This document shows positions 24,957 to 34,131 of a stretch of DNA of 64,000 nt, piece after piece (the first letter of the stretch is position 1; each line of letters opens with the position of its first letter). The DNA lies in NCBI GenBank assembly GCA_963702925.1, contig OY969771.1, positions 1,860,001-1,924,000 of the forward strand. The letters run 5' to 3'. A program made the translations under genes and the position numbers. The notes under the pieces are model-generated. The model was not told the DNA's origin. It saw only the letters and a list, made by a program, of their open reading frames with translations, and ran no database searches. The stretch comes from CAIKMD01 sp963702925 (GTDB taxonomy: Bacteria > Pseudomonadota > Alphaproteobacteria > ATCC43930 > CGMCC-115725).

Positions 24957-27582
24957 ATGGATGACCTTCTCAAGGAATTTCTAAGCGAGACCGCGGAAAA
25001 CTTAGGCACTCTCGATTCCGAGCTGGTTCGTCTCGAGCAGAATCCCGACGATCCGACGCTGCTCCAGAACATCTTCCGCATCGTCCATACCATTAAGGGA
25101 ACCTGCGGCTTTCTCGGTCTGCCGCGGCTGCAGCGCCTCGCCCACGCCGGAGAGAACGTCCTCGGCCGGTTCCGCGAGGGTACGCTTGCCGCCACTCCCG
25201 ATGCGGTCGGATTGGTGCTTGCCTGCATCGACGGCATCAAGAACATCGTTTCGTCGCTGGCCACCACGCAGGCGGAGCCCGCCGGCGACGACGCCGCGTT
25301 AATTGCCGAGCTCGACCATCTGGCTGGCGACGGCGCCGGCGGCGAAGTGCCGCCCGTTGTCGACATGCATGCCGCGGAAGAGCCGCATGCCGACATGCAT
25401 GCTGAGATTCATGCAGAGATGCATGCCGAGGTTCATCCCGAGCTGCACGTCGAAGCGCCAGCGGTCGCAGGCAAGGTCGCCGAACCTGCAAAAACGGCCG
25501 CGCCCGCCGCCGAGCGGTCCCAGGCCGCCGACATCGGCGCTCAGGCCATTCGCGTCAACGTCGACCTCCTCGAAGATCTGATGACGGTTGCGAGCGAGCT
25601 GGTGCTCACGCGCAATCAGTTGATGCAAATCCTTCGCACTCAGAAGGACAGCGTTTTCGGTCCCGCATTGCAACGCCTGTCTCAGGTCACGACGGAGCTG
25701 CAGGAAGGCGTGATGAAGACGCGCATGCAGCCGATCGGCAATGCCTGGGCGAAGCTGCCGCGCCTGGTGCGCGATTTGGCGCGCGACCTCGGCAAGAAGC
25801 TCGATCTTCGCATGATCGGCGCGGAAACCGAGCTTGATCGCCAAGTGCTCGAGATGGTCAAGGACCCGCTTACGCACATGGTGCGCAACTGCGCCGACCA
25901 CGGTATCGAATTGCCGACCGACCGCGTCGCCGCCGGCAAGCCCGATACCGGCACGATCACGCTCAACGCCTATCATGTCGGCGGCCATATCGCCGTCGAG
26001 ATCGGCGATGACGGCCGCGGCCTCTCGATCGAGCGTATTCAAAAGAAGGCGCGCGCCAACCGGCTCGTGACCGAGGCCGAGCTCGCGACGATGACCGAGC
26101 AGCAAATTCAGCAGTTCGTCTTCCGGCCCGGTTTTTCCACAGCGGAAGCGGTCACCAATATCTCGGGCCGCGGCGTCGGACTCGACGTGGTGCGCACGAA
26201 CATCGAGAAGATCGGCGGCACCGTCGAACTTCGCAGCACGCCGGGCAAGGGTACGAAGTTCATCATCAAGATCCCGCTTACCCTGGCGATCGTTTCGGCA
26301 CTCATCGTCGAATGCGTCAAAGAGCGCTTCGCCATCCCGCAGATCAACGTCGTCGAGCTCGTCCACACGGCGGCCAACAGCGACCATCGCATCGAGCGCC
26401 TGAAGGGCGTGCCCGTTTTGCGGCTGCGCGACAAGATTTTGCCGCTTGTGTCGCTGCGGAAGATGCTGGGGCTGGACACGGAAAAGGCCGAGACCGGCAA
26501 ATCTTTCGTGATCGTGACCCAAGTTGGCGCCCAGAATTTCGGCATCATGGTCGATCGCGTGTTCGATACCGAAGAAATCGTCGTGAAGCCGGTTTCTCCC
26601 TTGCTGCGCGATCTCAGCGTCTATTCGGGCAACACCATCCTGGGCGACGGCAGCGTCGTCATGATCCTAGACCCGAACGGGATCACCGCGCTCGCCAACA
26701 TCACCGTCGAGGAGAAGCAGGACGAAAACGCCTCGTCGCATAGCGAGGATAGAGCAGGCAAACGTGCGGAGAACGTTATCCTGTTCCGCGCCGGCGGTCC
26801 CGAGCCGAAAGCTCTGCCGCTGGAACTCGTCGCGCGGCTTGAGATGCTCGACGGCGCATCTTTCGAGACGACCAACGGCCGCAGCGTCGTTCAATACCGC
26901 GGCGCACTCATGCCGATCCTGCCGCTCGAACTCGAGCTCGATCTTCACGCCGGCAAATCGCCAACCGATTTTGGTCTTCGCCGAGGGAGACCGCTCCATC
27001 GGCGTCGCCGTCGACGAGATTATCGATATCGTCGAGACGGTCTACTCCGTCGATCTGGTCAGCGAGCGCCCAGGCGTCCTCGGCAGCGCCGTCATCGCCG
27101 GCAAGGCCACGGACTTGGTGGACATCTCTTATCACCTCGCGCAAGCGGGCGCGCATTGGTTCAAGACCGAGAGAAGTGTTGCGTTCGGCGATGAGCACGG
27201 CGCGCGTCGGATCCTGCTCGTCGATGACAGCCCGTTCCTGCGCAACATGCTGCAGCCGCTTCTCACCGCGGCGGGCTATGAGGTCACGGGTGTCGAATCG
27301 GCTGAGGTCGCGCTTAAGCTGTGCGAAGAAGGCAAGCGTTTCGACCTCATCATCAGCGACATCGAAATGCCCCGCATGGACGGTTTCGGCTTCGCGATGA
27401 AAGTGCGCGAGACCGAGAACTGGCGCAAAACGCCGCTGGTCGCGCTCACCTCGCATGTCAGCACGAGCGATGAAGAGCGCAGCCGACGCTCGGGCTTCCA
27501 ACGCCACGTTCCGAAGCTCGACCATCAACTGCTGCTGAAAGCGATTTCCGAGACCATCGGATCCGAAAGGGGCGCCGCATGA
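24957..27582 (+). pseudogene. cheA: CheA histidine kinase with C-terminal receiver, split by a +1 frameshift
   Basis: CheA autophosphorylates under receptor control and phosphorylates CheY and CheB. Order: Hpt with His44 (RIVHTIKGTC), a linker with a His-every-fourth-residue repeat (136-166) in place of a clear P2 domain, dimerisation domain from about 185, HATPase (RNCADHGIE, GDDGRGLS, GRGVGLDVV), a first CheW-like domain, a second one beginning near residue 600, and a receiver (ILLVDDSPFL, SDIEMPRMDGF). The first frame is lost near 26961 (after DLHAGKS) and the second CheW-like domain continues in the +1 frame (QPILVFAEGDRS). Dropping one C from the CC at 26961-26962 restores an 874-residue protein. 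With the gene as written, kinase and first CheW-like domain remain but the receiver is lost. Confidence 0.88.
25380..25455 (+). repeat. Degenerate 12-base tandem repeat coding a His-Ala-Glu linker in CheA
   Basis: Within cheA a 12-base unit (consensus like atgcatgccgag) recurs about five times. It codes for His at residues 144, 148, 152, 156, 160 and 164, with a further one at 138, separated mostly by Ala-Glu and a hydrophobic residue. It sits between the Hpt and dimerisation domains. Confidence 0.85.
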
Positions 27583-28070
27583 GCCAAGACAAGCAAGCCA
27601 AGCCGGACAGCCGCCCGACAACGGCGGGAGCCGGCGGCGATTTCGTCACCTTCACAATTGCCGGGCAGCTCTTCGGTGTCCCGGTGCTCGCGGTGCAAGA
27701 CGTTCTGCGGCCGCAGGCCATCACCCGCGTGCCAATGGCGCCGCCCGAGATTCTCGGCTCGCTCAACCTGCGCGGACGCATCGTGACGGTGGTGGATACC
27801 CGGCACCGCCTCGGCTTGCCCAAGGCCGAGTCGGCCGAGCAGCCGATGAGCATCGTTGTTCCGCATGGCGACGATCTTTACAGCCTGGCGGTCGACAAGG
27901 TCGGCGAAGTGCTGAGCCTGAGCGAAGAAAACTTCGAGCCCAATCCTCCGACGCTCGACCCGGCATGGCGCGAGGTCGCGAACGGAATTTACCGGCTGAA
28001 AGGCGAGCTGCTCGTCGTCGTCGACGTCGCGCGCCTGCTCCGCCTCGGCGTGCATGCCCACGCCGCCTGA
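27579..28070 (+). CDS. cheW: CheW coupling protein
   Basis: The 163-residue protein has a disordered N-terminal 20 residues and a single CheW domain (FVTFTIAGQLFGVPV, GSLNLRGRIVTVVDTRHRLGL, VVDVARLL at the end). It bridges chemoreceptors and CheA. Its ATG overlaps the cheA stop by 4 bases, in the frame that follows the cheA frameshift, which argues that this end of cheA is the genuine end. Confidence 0.95.
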   Translation: MSQDKQAKPDSRPTTAGAGGDFVTFTIAGQLFGVPVLAVQDVLRPQAITRVPMAPPEILGSLNLRGRIVTVVDTRHRLGLPKAESAEQPMSIVVPHGDDLYSLAVDKVGEVLSLSEENFEPNPPTLDPAWREVANGIYRLKGELLVVVDVARLLRLGVHAHAA

Positions 28071-28085
28071 CGGCGAGGACGCCCA

Positions 28086-28454
28086 ATGAAGAAGAACTGG
28101 CTTATCGTCGACAATTCGCGCGTCATTCGCAGCATCGCGCGCGGCATCCTGCAGGAGCTCGGCTTTGCGACCAGCGAGGCCGAGGACGGCAAGCAGGCGC
28201 TCGACGCCTGCACGCAACATATGCCGGACGCCGTATTGCTCGATTGGAACATGCCGGTGATGAACGGTATCGAGTTCTTGCGCCAGTTGCGCGCAATGCC
28301 CGGCGGCAAGGCTCCCAAGGTTTTTTTCTGCACGACAGAAAACGACATGAGCCACATCACCCAAGCGCTGGAGACGGGCGCCGACGAATTCATTATGAAA
28401 CCTTTCGACGCGGAAATCCTCACGTCCAAGCTTGCGCTTCAGGGTCTGGCCTGA
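28086..28454 (+). CDS. cheY: Second CheY-type single receiver
   Basis: The 122-residue receiver has Asp53 in LLDWNMPVMNG, Thr83/84 and Lys105 in IMKPF. The second residue of the usual acidic pair is Asn (Asp9-Asn10 in LIVDNSRVIR), which may weaken Mg2+ binding or change phosphorylation lifetime. Its place between cheW and cheR, its sequence (SRVIRSIARGIL) and its length fit the CheY of other alphaproteobacterial che operons. It could be the motor-binding CheY or a phosphate sink; the sequence does not decide which. Confidence 0.92.
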   Translation: MKKNWLIVDNSRVIRSIARGILQELGFATSEAEDGKQALDACTQHMPDAVLLDWNMPVMNGIEFLRQLRAMPGGKAPKVFFCTTENDMSHITQALETGADEFIMKPFDAEILTSKLALQGLA

Positions 28455-28464
28455 CCCGATTGCC

Positions 28465-29313
28465 ATGGCAATGAAGGACGAGGTATTCGCGCTTCTCGCA
28501 AAACTGCTGCGGGAACAGTCGGGGCTCGCGCTACCGCGCGACAAAGAATACCTGCTTGAATCGCGGCTGACGCCGGTTGCGCGGCGTCATGGCCTCGATT
28601 CGATCGAGGCGATGTCCCAGGCCATCCGCTCCGGACAGCGCCGCGAGATCGAGCGCGACATCGTCGAAGCGATGACGACCAACGAATCGTTCTTCTTTCG
28701 CGACGCCGGCACGTTCGACATGTTTCGCAAGACCATCCTGCCCGCGCTGCATACCGCGCGGGCAGCCAGCAAGCGCTTGCGCTTTTGGTTCGCCGCCTGC
28801 TCCAGCGGCCAAGAACCCTATTCGGTCGCGATGATCATGGAAGAGGAGCGCGCGCGTTTCGCCGGCTGGACCGTCGAGATGCTTGGCACCGATATTTCCG
28901 CCGAGATGGTCCAACGGTCGCAATCCGGACTTTATACCCATTTTGAGGCGCAGCGCGGCCTGCCGATTCAGTTTCTCGCCAAGTACTTCGACAAGGAGGA
29001 GCAGGGTTGGCGCATCAAGGCGCCAATGCGCGACCGGATCAAATTTAAGACCTTCAATCTGCTGGAGAGCTTTGGCGCTCACGGTACCTTCGACGTCATA
29101 TTCTGTCGCAACGTCCTCATCTATTTCGACTTGGCGACCAAGCGGGAAATTCTAAACCGCATGAACCGTCAGATCGCGCCCGATGGCGTGCTCTTCCTTG
29201 GCGGCGCCGAAACCGTGATTGGCGTCTGCGACAAATTCGCGCCGCACCCGGGCCACGCCGGCGTTTTCGTACCGGCCTCGCCCGTCGTTCTCGAGCGCGC
29301 TGTAGGCCAGTGA
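28465..29313 (+). CDS. cheR: Chemotaxis protein methyltransferase CheR
   Basis: The product is 282 residues from the ATG at 28465 (28471 also possible). An N-terminal helical domain with MTTNESFFFRD leads to the SAM-binding domain with FAACSSGQEPYSVAM and FCRNVLIYF. It methylates glutamates of chemoreceptors using SAM, opposing CheB. It starts 10 bases after cheY, and the next gene begins 1 base after its stop. Confidence 0.95.
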   Translation: MAMKDEVFALLAKLLREQSGLALPRDKEYLLESRLTPVARRHGLDSIEAMSQAIRSGQRREIERDIVEAMTTNESFFFRDAGTFDMFRKTILPALHTARAASKRLRFWFAACSSGQEPYSVAMIMEEERARFAGWTVEMLGTDISAEMVQRSQSGLYTHFEAQRGLPIQFLAKYFDKEEQGWRIKAPMRDRIKFKTFNLLESFGAHGTFDVIFCRNVLIYFDLATKREILNRMNRQIAPDGVLFLGGAETVIGVCDKFAPHPGHAGVFVPASPVVLERAVGQ

Positions 29314-29314
29314 C

Positions 29315-30346
29315 GTGACCGAGGGCGACACCTTGGAAAACGAATCCCAAGAAGCCGTTGAACGCGACGTGCCGTTGGCGGAGGCGTCGAAATCCGTCGA
29401 CGAATTGATTGCCGCGACTGGCGGTGGCGCGAACGCGATTTTCGATTTTCGCCACCGGGTATTCTCGCTCCCGGGCGCGCGCTTCGCCATCGACAGGCGC
29501 GCGAAGGCGACAATGTTCTATATCTATCTCGGCAACCTTACGGTTTCGCTGACGCCCGCCGTGCTCCGCCGGGAATTCAACATCGAGCCAAGCTCGCAGG
29601 ACAGCCACCTGATCGAGCTCGCCGCGCAAGCCTTGCGTCACGTCAACGAAATCCGCCCCGGCGATTCGATTCCGAAAGAGCTGATCGACGGCACCGCGTC
29701 GTGGAGCGTCGAAGAACGCCACCGCTTGATCGCCAAGGCCAAGCTCTTGGCCCAGGTTGCGAGCTGGTTCGCGCGCGACAAGGCCGCGGCGTCGGTCGAG
29801 AACATTCTTGCCGCGATGGAAACCGACCTTGTCGCGAAGGAAGAGTTCCAAAACGCCTTCGCCGCGATCGCCAAATCGCTCGGCCTCGATGCTGCACGCA
29901 AGCAGGAAATCATCGATCATATCGACGCGATCGCGCGCGAACTCTGCTACATCGAGGCCTTGCGCGACCACGCCAGCCAGCTGCGCAAGATCCAGGAGCA
30001 AGCCACGCAGCTTGCCAAGATGAGCAAAGGTGACCCGGCGCTCAACGAGGAGCTCGCGCGGGTTCTCGTTCTGCTGAAACCGCCCGTTCAGGAATTTGCC
30101 GGCCGCTTTACCCAGGTCGACGCGCAAACCAGCGAGCTGATCGCGATGCTGCGCGACCCTCATCATCAGATCGACCTGATTCGCAGCGCGCGCGACGAAA
30201 TTCACTCCCACCTTCTGGCGTGGGACGACATCTTCGAGCGGTGGCGCGATCGGCCGGCGGTGCTGAACCACGATACCGACGAGAACGTCCACACGCTTTA
30301 TCATTGGCTTGCGGCCAATTACGCGCCGTCAAGAGTATGGCGCTAA
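29315..30346 (+). CDS. Uncharacterised 343-residue protein of the che operon
   Basis: I do not recognise a named domain. The protein starts at GTG 29315, one base after the cheR stop, and is predicted soluble. Residues about 40-110 look like a compact alpha/beta segment (FDFRHRVFSL, then MFYIYLGNLTVSLTP). The rest is mainly helical, with a likely coiled coil near 205-245 (LREHA/LRKIQEQATQLAK-like heptads). A histidine-rich HHQIDLIRSARDEIHSH stretch lies near 285-302, and the C-terminus is aromatic. There is no transmembrane segment. Its tight placement between cheR and cheB suggests a role in adaptation or receptor array function (inference). Confidence 0.85.
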   Translation: MTEGDTLENESQEAVERDVPLAEASKSVDELIAATGGGANAIFDFRHRVFSLPGARFAIDRRAKATMFYIYLGNLTVSLTPAVLRREFNIEPSSQDSHLIELAAQALRHVNEIRPGDSIPKELIDGTASWSVEERHRLIAKAKLLAQVASWFARDKAAASVENILAAMETDLVAKEEFQNAFAAIAKSLGLDAARKQEIIDHIDAIARELCYIEALRDHASQLRKIQEQATQLAKMSKGDPALNEELARVLVLLKPPVQEFAGRFTQVDAQTSELIAMLRDPHHQIDLIRSARDEIHSHLLAWDDIFERWRDRPAVLNHDTDENVHTLYHWLAANYAPSRVWR

Positions 30347-30347
30347 C

Positions 30348-30515
30348 ATGTCATCGCGAGGGCCAAGGGCTTGCCGGCAAAAGCTCAAGACGGTAACACC
30401 AAAATCGGGACCGGCGAAGTCGGCGCGTCGAGTGGGAGGTCAAGAAGACAGCAAGGGGCTGCGCATGGCCTTAAGCAATAAGGCGGCGCGTTCCAGAGGG
30501 TTGGGTTTAACGTGA
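30348..30515 (+). CDS. Possible 55-residue basic ORF between the unknown gene and cheB
   Basis: An ATG one base after the preceding stop (TAACATG) opens a 55-codon frame rich in Arg, Lys and Ser that ends by GTGA overlap with the proposed cheB start. The coupling at both ends is suggestive. The composition resembles random GC-rich translation and the ribosome site is weak, so it may just be spacer. Confidence 0.25.
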   Translation: MSSRGPRACRQKLKTVTPKSGPAKSARRVGGQEDSKGLRMALSNKAARSRGLGLT

Positions 30516-31600
30516 CCGGAATGGGTGTAAATGTTGCGGCGGAGACCGTTGGCTCCCGACGGATTCTGCTGGTCGACGACAGCGCCGCGATTCGCGGCTT
30601 CTATCGGCGCGCGCTCGATAGCGATCCCAGCATTGCCGTGATCGCCTCGGTCGGCAACGGTCAAGCCGCGCTCAACACCCTGGCGCAGAACGAGGTCGAC
30701 GTCGTCGTGCTCGACATCGAAATGCCGGTCATGGACGGGCTGACCGCGCTGCCGAAGATGCTCGCGGCGCAGCCGGGCCTCAAAGTGTTGGTAGTGTCCG
30801 GCTTGACGCCGCGCGGCGCCGATATCAGCTACAAGGCCCTGGTCGCGGGTGCCGCCGAATGCGTGCTGAAGCCCGGAAGCGCCAGCGGCGCCGCCGAAGA
30901 ATTCCAGCGCGATCTCGTTGCCAAGGTTCGGGCGCTCGCCGATGCCCGCCGCGCCAAGCTGGGGAAGACGGCGGCCAATCTACGTCCCGAAACGCGCGGA
31001 CCACAATTGGTCACGCGGCGCGGCTCCTCCGCTCCCGTGCGCGCGATCGCGATCGCCTCATCGACCGGCGGCCCGACCGCCCTGCTGCAGCTCATCCCGA
31101 CGCTCAAGGGCGGGCCGAAGCAGCCGATCTTCATCACCCAACACATGCCTCCCCGTTTCACCACCTCGCTTGCCGAACATCTCTCGCGCGTCGCCGGCCG
31201 GCCTGCCGCCGAAGCGGTCGATGGCGAGACCGTCCAAGACGGCCGAATCTATGTCGCACCCGGCGATTTTCACATGACGATCGAAGGTCCGCTGCCGCAA
31301 AAAATCCGCCTCAACCAGGCGCCGCCGGTGAACTTCTGCCGGCCATCGGCCGACCCGATGCTTCATAGCCTTGCGGCGGTCTATGGCAGCAGCCTCCTCT
31401 GCATCGTGTTGACAGGCATGGGATCGGACGGTCTAGCAGGCGCGGGCGACGTGGTCGGCGCCGGCGGCACGGTCATCGCCCAAGACCAGGCGACGAGCGT
31501 CGTCTGGGGCATGCCCGGCGCCGTGTCCAATGCCGGCCTATGCAGCGCGATCCTGCCGCTCGATGCGCTCGGGCCTTATATCCGCAAGGCCGCTTTCTAA
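30512..31600 (+). CDS. cheB: Chemotaxis protein-glutamate methylesterase CheB
   Basis: The 362-residue protein has an N-terminal receiver (Asp68 in VLDIEMPVMDG) and a C-terminal methylesterase with catalytic Ser in IASSTGGPTALL, His in THMPPRFT and Asp in GMGSDGLAG. It removes methyl groups from chemoreceptors when phosphorylated by CheA. The GTG at 30512 or the ATG at 30521 may be the true start. It is the last gene of the operon; tRNA-Arg follows 101 bases later. Confidence 0.95.
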   Translation: MTGMGVNVAAETVGSRRILLVDDSAAIRGFYRRALDSDPSIAVIASVGNGQAALNTLAQNEVDVVVLDIEMPVMDGLTALPKMLAAQPGLKVLVVSGLTPRGADISYKALVAGAAECVLKPGSASGAAEEFQRDLVAKVRALADARRAKLGKTAANLRPETRGPQLVTRRGSSAPVRAIAIASSTGGPTALLQLIPTLKGGPKQPIFITQHMPPRFTTSLAEHLSRVAGRPAAEAVDGETVQDGRIYVAPGDFHMTIEGPLPQKIRLNQAPPVNFCRPSADPMLHSLAAVYGSSLLCIVLTGMGSDGLAGAGDVVGAGGTVIAQDQATSVVWGMPGAVSNAGLCSAILPLDALGPYIRKAAF

Positions 31601-31701
31601 AGCAGAACGCCGCGTTTGCAATTCGGCGCCGGCAGCGGAAACCGCGCGGCGAAGAATCGCTTTGCGCCCCGTCCCCGCTTCGCCTATCGTTCGCCACCAG
31701 C

Positions 31702-31778
<77 letters not shown>

Positions 31779-31841
31779 GCAACCCGCCGCCCGGGCCTCC
31801 CCCCGACATCTTCCGCCGCGGCGCTTTCCGAGGTGAGACCG

Positions 31842-32990
31842 ATGAGCAGCGCCCTGCCCGATGATCCGCGCAGCAAGACCAACCCGCTCTTCGGGCAGAA
31901 CAAGCTGAAGCTCGGCCTCTTCGGCGTCAATGTCAGCAGTGGCTGCGCGATCACGACGGTCGAGGAACGGTTCCGCGCGACTTGGAGCGAGACTCTCGCT
32001 ATCTCGCAAATTGCCGACCGCTTCGGCTACGAGGCGCTGGTCCCGGTCGCGCGCTGGAAAGGTTTCGGCGGCGAGACTAATTTCAACGGCACGAATTTCG
32101 ACACTTATACCTGGGCCGCGGGCATCGCGCAGGCGACGCAGCGCGTCGGCGTGCTGACCACCTCGCATGTGCCGACCGTCCATCCGGTGATGGCGGCCAA
32201 GCAAGCGGCCACGGTCGACCACATCAGCAACGGGCGCTTTGCGCTCAACATCGTGTGCGGCTGGTTCGCGCCCGAGCTTGAAATGTTCGGCCGCGACATC
32301 ATGGAACACGACACACGCTACGATTACGCGGCGGAGTGGATCGAGATCATGAAGCTGCTTTGGTCGCGCGAGGAGGAGTTCGACTACGACGGCAAGTTCC
32401 TGCGCATCCAAAAGGGCTTCTCGATGCCGAAGCCGATTCAGAAACCCTTTCCGCCCTTGATGAACGCCGGCAGCTCGGGCAAAGGCCGGCACTTCGCAGC
32501 CAAATACGCGGATATGGCGTTTCTCCATCTCGACCCCAGCGATCTCGATGGCACGAAAGACCACATCGCCAGCTACCGCCGCCTCGCGCGCGAGGAATAT
32601 GGCCGCGACATCCAGATTTGGGCCAATGGCCATGTCACGCAGCGCGACACGCAAGCCGAGGCCGAAGCATATCTTCGCCACTATGTCGTGGAGAAAGGTG
32701 ATGACGCGGCGGTCGAGAACATTCTGCGCATTCAAGGGCAGCAGATGCAGCGCCTGAAACAGGAACAGCGCGAGCAGCTCAAATTCAACCTCAAGGCCGG
32801 CTGGGGCGGCTATCCGCTGGTCGGCACTGCCGACCGCATCGTCGACGAGCTGCAAAAGCTCAGCCGCATCGGCATCGACGGCGTGTTGTTGAGCTGGGTC
32901 GACTACCTCGACGGACTCGAGCGCTGGCAGCGCGACGTGCTGCCGCGTTTGGCTCAGGCGGGGCTGCGTAGCACGGCCACCCGCGCCTAA
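31842..32990 (+). CDS. LLM-class flavin-dependent oxidoreductase
   Basis: The 382-residue protein has a luciferase-like TIM barrel. Markers include an N-terminal KLGLFGVNVSSG, the region VGVLTTSHVPTVHPVMAAKQAATVD written across the barrel, NGRFALNIVCGW and the later GKGRHFAAKYAD. Such enzymes use FMNH2 to oxygenate or cleave C-N or C-S bonds (RutA and SsuD are relatives). The ATG at 31842 follows GAGGTGAGA. It opens the catabolic block and converges on the next gene with 7 bases between stops. The substrate is not predictable. Confidence 0.88.
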   Translation: MSSALPDDPRSKTNPLFGQNKLKLGLFGVNVSSGCAITTVEERFRATWSETLAISQIADRFGYEALVPVARWKGFGGETNFNGTNFDTYTWAAGIAQATQRVGVLTTSHVPTVHPVMAAKQAATVDHISNGRFALNIVCGWFAPELEMFGRDIMEHDTRYDYAAEWIEIMKLLWSREEEFDYDGKFLRIQKGFSMPKPIQKPFPPLMNAGSSGKGRHFAAKYADMAFLHLDPSDLDGTKDHIASYRRLAREEYGRDIQIWANGHVTQRDTQAEAEAYLRHYVVEKGDDAAVENILRIQGQQMQRLKQEQREQLKFNLKAGWGGYPLVGTADRIVDELQKLSRIGIDGVLLSWVDYLDGLERWQRDVLPRLAQAGLRSTATRA

Positions 32991-32997
32991 TTCCCGC

Positions 32998-33948
32998 TCA
33001 CCGCCTCAAGCTCGGCATCAGCCGCAGCGCGTTGTCGCATTCGATTGCGCGGATGTCTGTCGCGCTCAATCCCAGCCCGGCAAGATCGGTCACCGTGGTT
33101 TCGGCGCGCATATAGGGCGTGTCGGTGCCGAAGAGGAGCTGCGCCGCCGTGGTCAGCTTGAACAGCGCCGCCATCGCCGGCGGGTTGGTCGCCGACACGA
33201 TGTCGAAATAGAGCTTACGGAATTCCGCGATCGCGCCGTCGGGCAGACGCGCGGCGAGATCCTTGCGCACCTTGACGAGATTGGAAACGCGGTGCGCAAG
33301 CATCGGAATCGTTCCGCCGCCATGCGCAAAGATAAACCGAATATTAGGACAGCGCGTGACCGTGCCGCCGAACACCAGGCTCAATATCGCGCGCGTCGTA
33401 TCGAACGGATATTCGATCAGCGGAGGATTGAGGTCGGGTAGAAGATTGGTGCAACAGCCCGGCACGGTCGGGTGAAAGAAGATCACCGCCTTGCGCCGGT
33501 TGAGTTCGTCGAACACGGGCGCGAAAGCCGGGTCACCCGGCCATTGCGTTTCATAGCTGGTTTGCAGCTTGAACCCGTCGCATTTGAGCACGTTGATCGC
33601 GTAGTCGATCTCCTTGAGGCATTCATCGACATGCGGCAACGGCAAGAGCGCGAACATGCCGAAACGGCCGGGATGATCCTGCTTCAGGCGCGCGGCAAAC
33701 TCGTTGCACTCACGCGCGAGGCTGCGTGCACCTTTGGGGTCGTTGGGTCTGACGATCACGGTCGAGATCGAGGTCACGGTCGTGGCGATGCCGTGGCGGT
33801 CCATCGCCTCGAGCGACATGCTCGGCGTCCATTGCGCGACCATGTTGAAATCCATCGCCCGCCCCGACATGCGCTCGCGTTCTTCGGCGAGCCAACGCGG
33901 CGGCAGGATGTGATGATGGACGTCGATGCGATGCGGTTGACCGCTCAT
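32998..33948 (-). CDS. Amidohydrolase of the ACMSD (metal-dependent decarboxylase) type
   Basis: The 316-residue TIM-barrel protein has the metal motif IDVHHHILPPRW at the N-terminus, a further His in FAHGGGTIPML, and Asp in FGTDTPYM. This pattern belongs to the aminocarboxymuconate-semialdehyde decarboxylase family, in which members decarboxylate or hydrate aromatic breakdown products. The ATG at 33948 follows GGGGGAGGAA. It is divergent from the MFS gene (183-base gap). Confidence 0.85.
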   Translation of the reverse strand: MSGQPHRIDVHHHILPPRWLAEERERMSGRAMDFNMVAQWTPSMSLEAMDRHGIATTVTSISTVIVRPNDPKGARSLARECNEFAARLKQDHPGRFGMFALLPLPHVDECLKEIDYAINVLKCDGFKLQTSYETQWPGDPAFAPVFDELNRRKAVIFFHPTVPGCCTNLLPDLNPPLIEYPFDTTRAILSLVFGGTVTRCPNIRFIFAHGGGTIPMLAHRVSNLVKVRKDLAARLPDGAIAEFRKLYFDIVSATNPPAMAALFKLTTAAQLLFGTDTPYMRAETTVTDLAGLGLSATDIRAIECDNALRLMPSLRR

Positions 33949-34131
33949 GATTTCCTCCCCCACTCGTCAAGGCACGCGCATCGCGGTGTCGATCGCGGCG
34001 CGCGATGATTCCGACGCCGTTCTACGACTTGTCCGCCCATCGCGCTATGCTAATCTTGTCGAGAGAACAAGACATCGGGCCGGCACGCACCGCAAGGGTG
34101 CGCGCAAGGTCCGGCGAGGGAGGAGCGGGCC

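Noticed and set aside
26950..26970. Programmed +1 frameshifting as explanation for the cheA split
   Set aside because: No slippery stop context or known stimulatory structure is visible, and two other genes in the window show the same kind of +1 break, which favours error or mutation.
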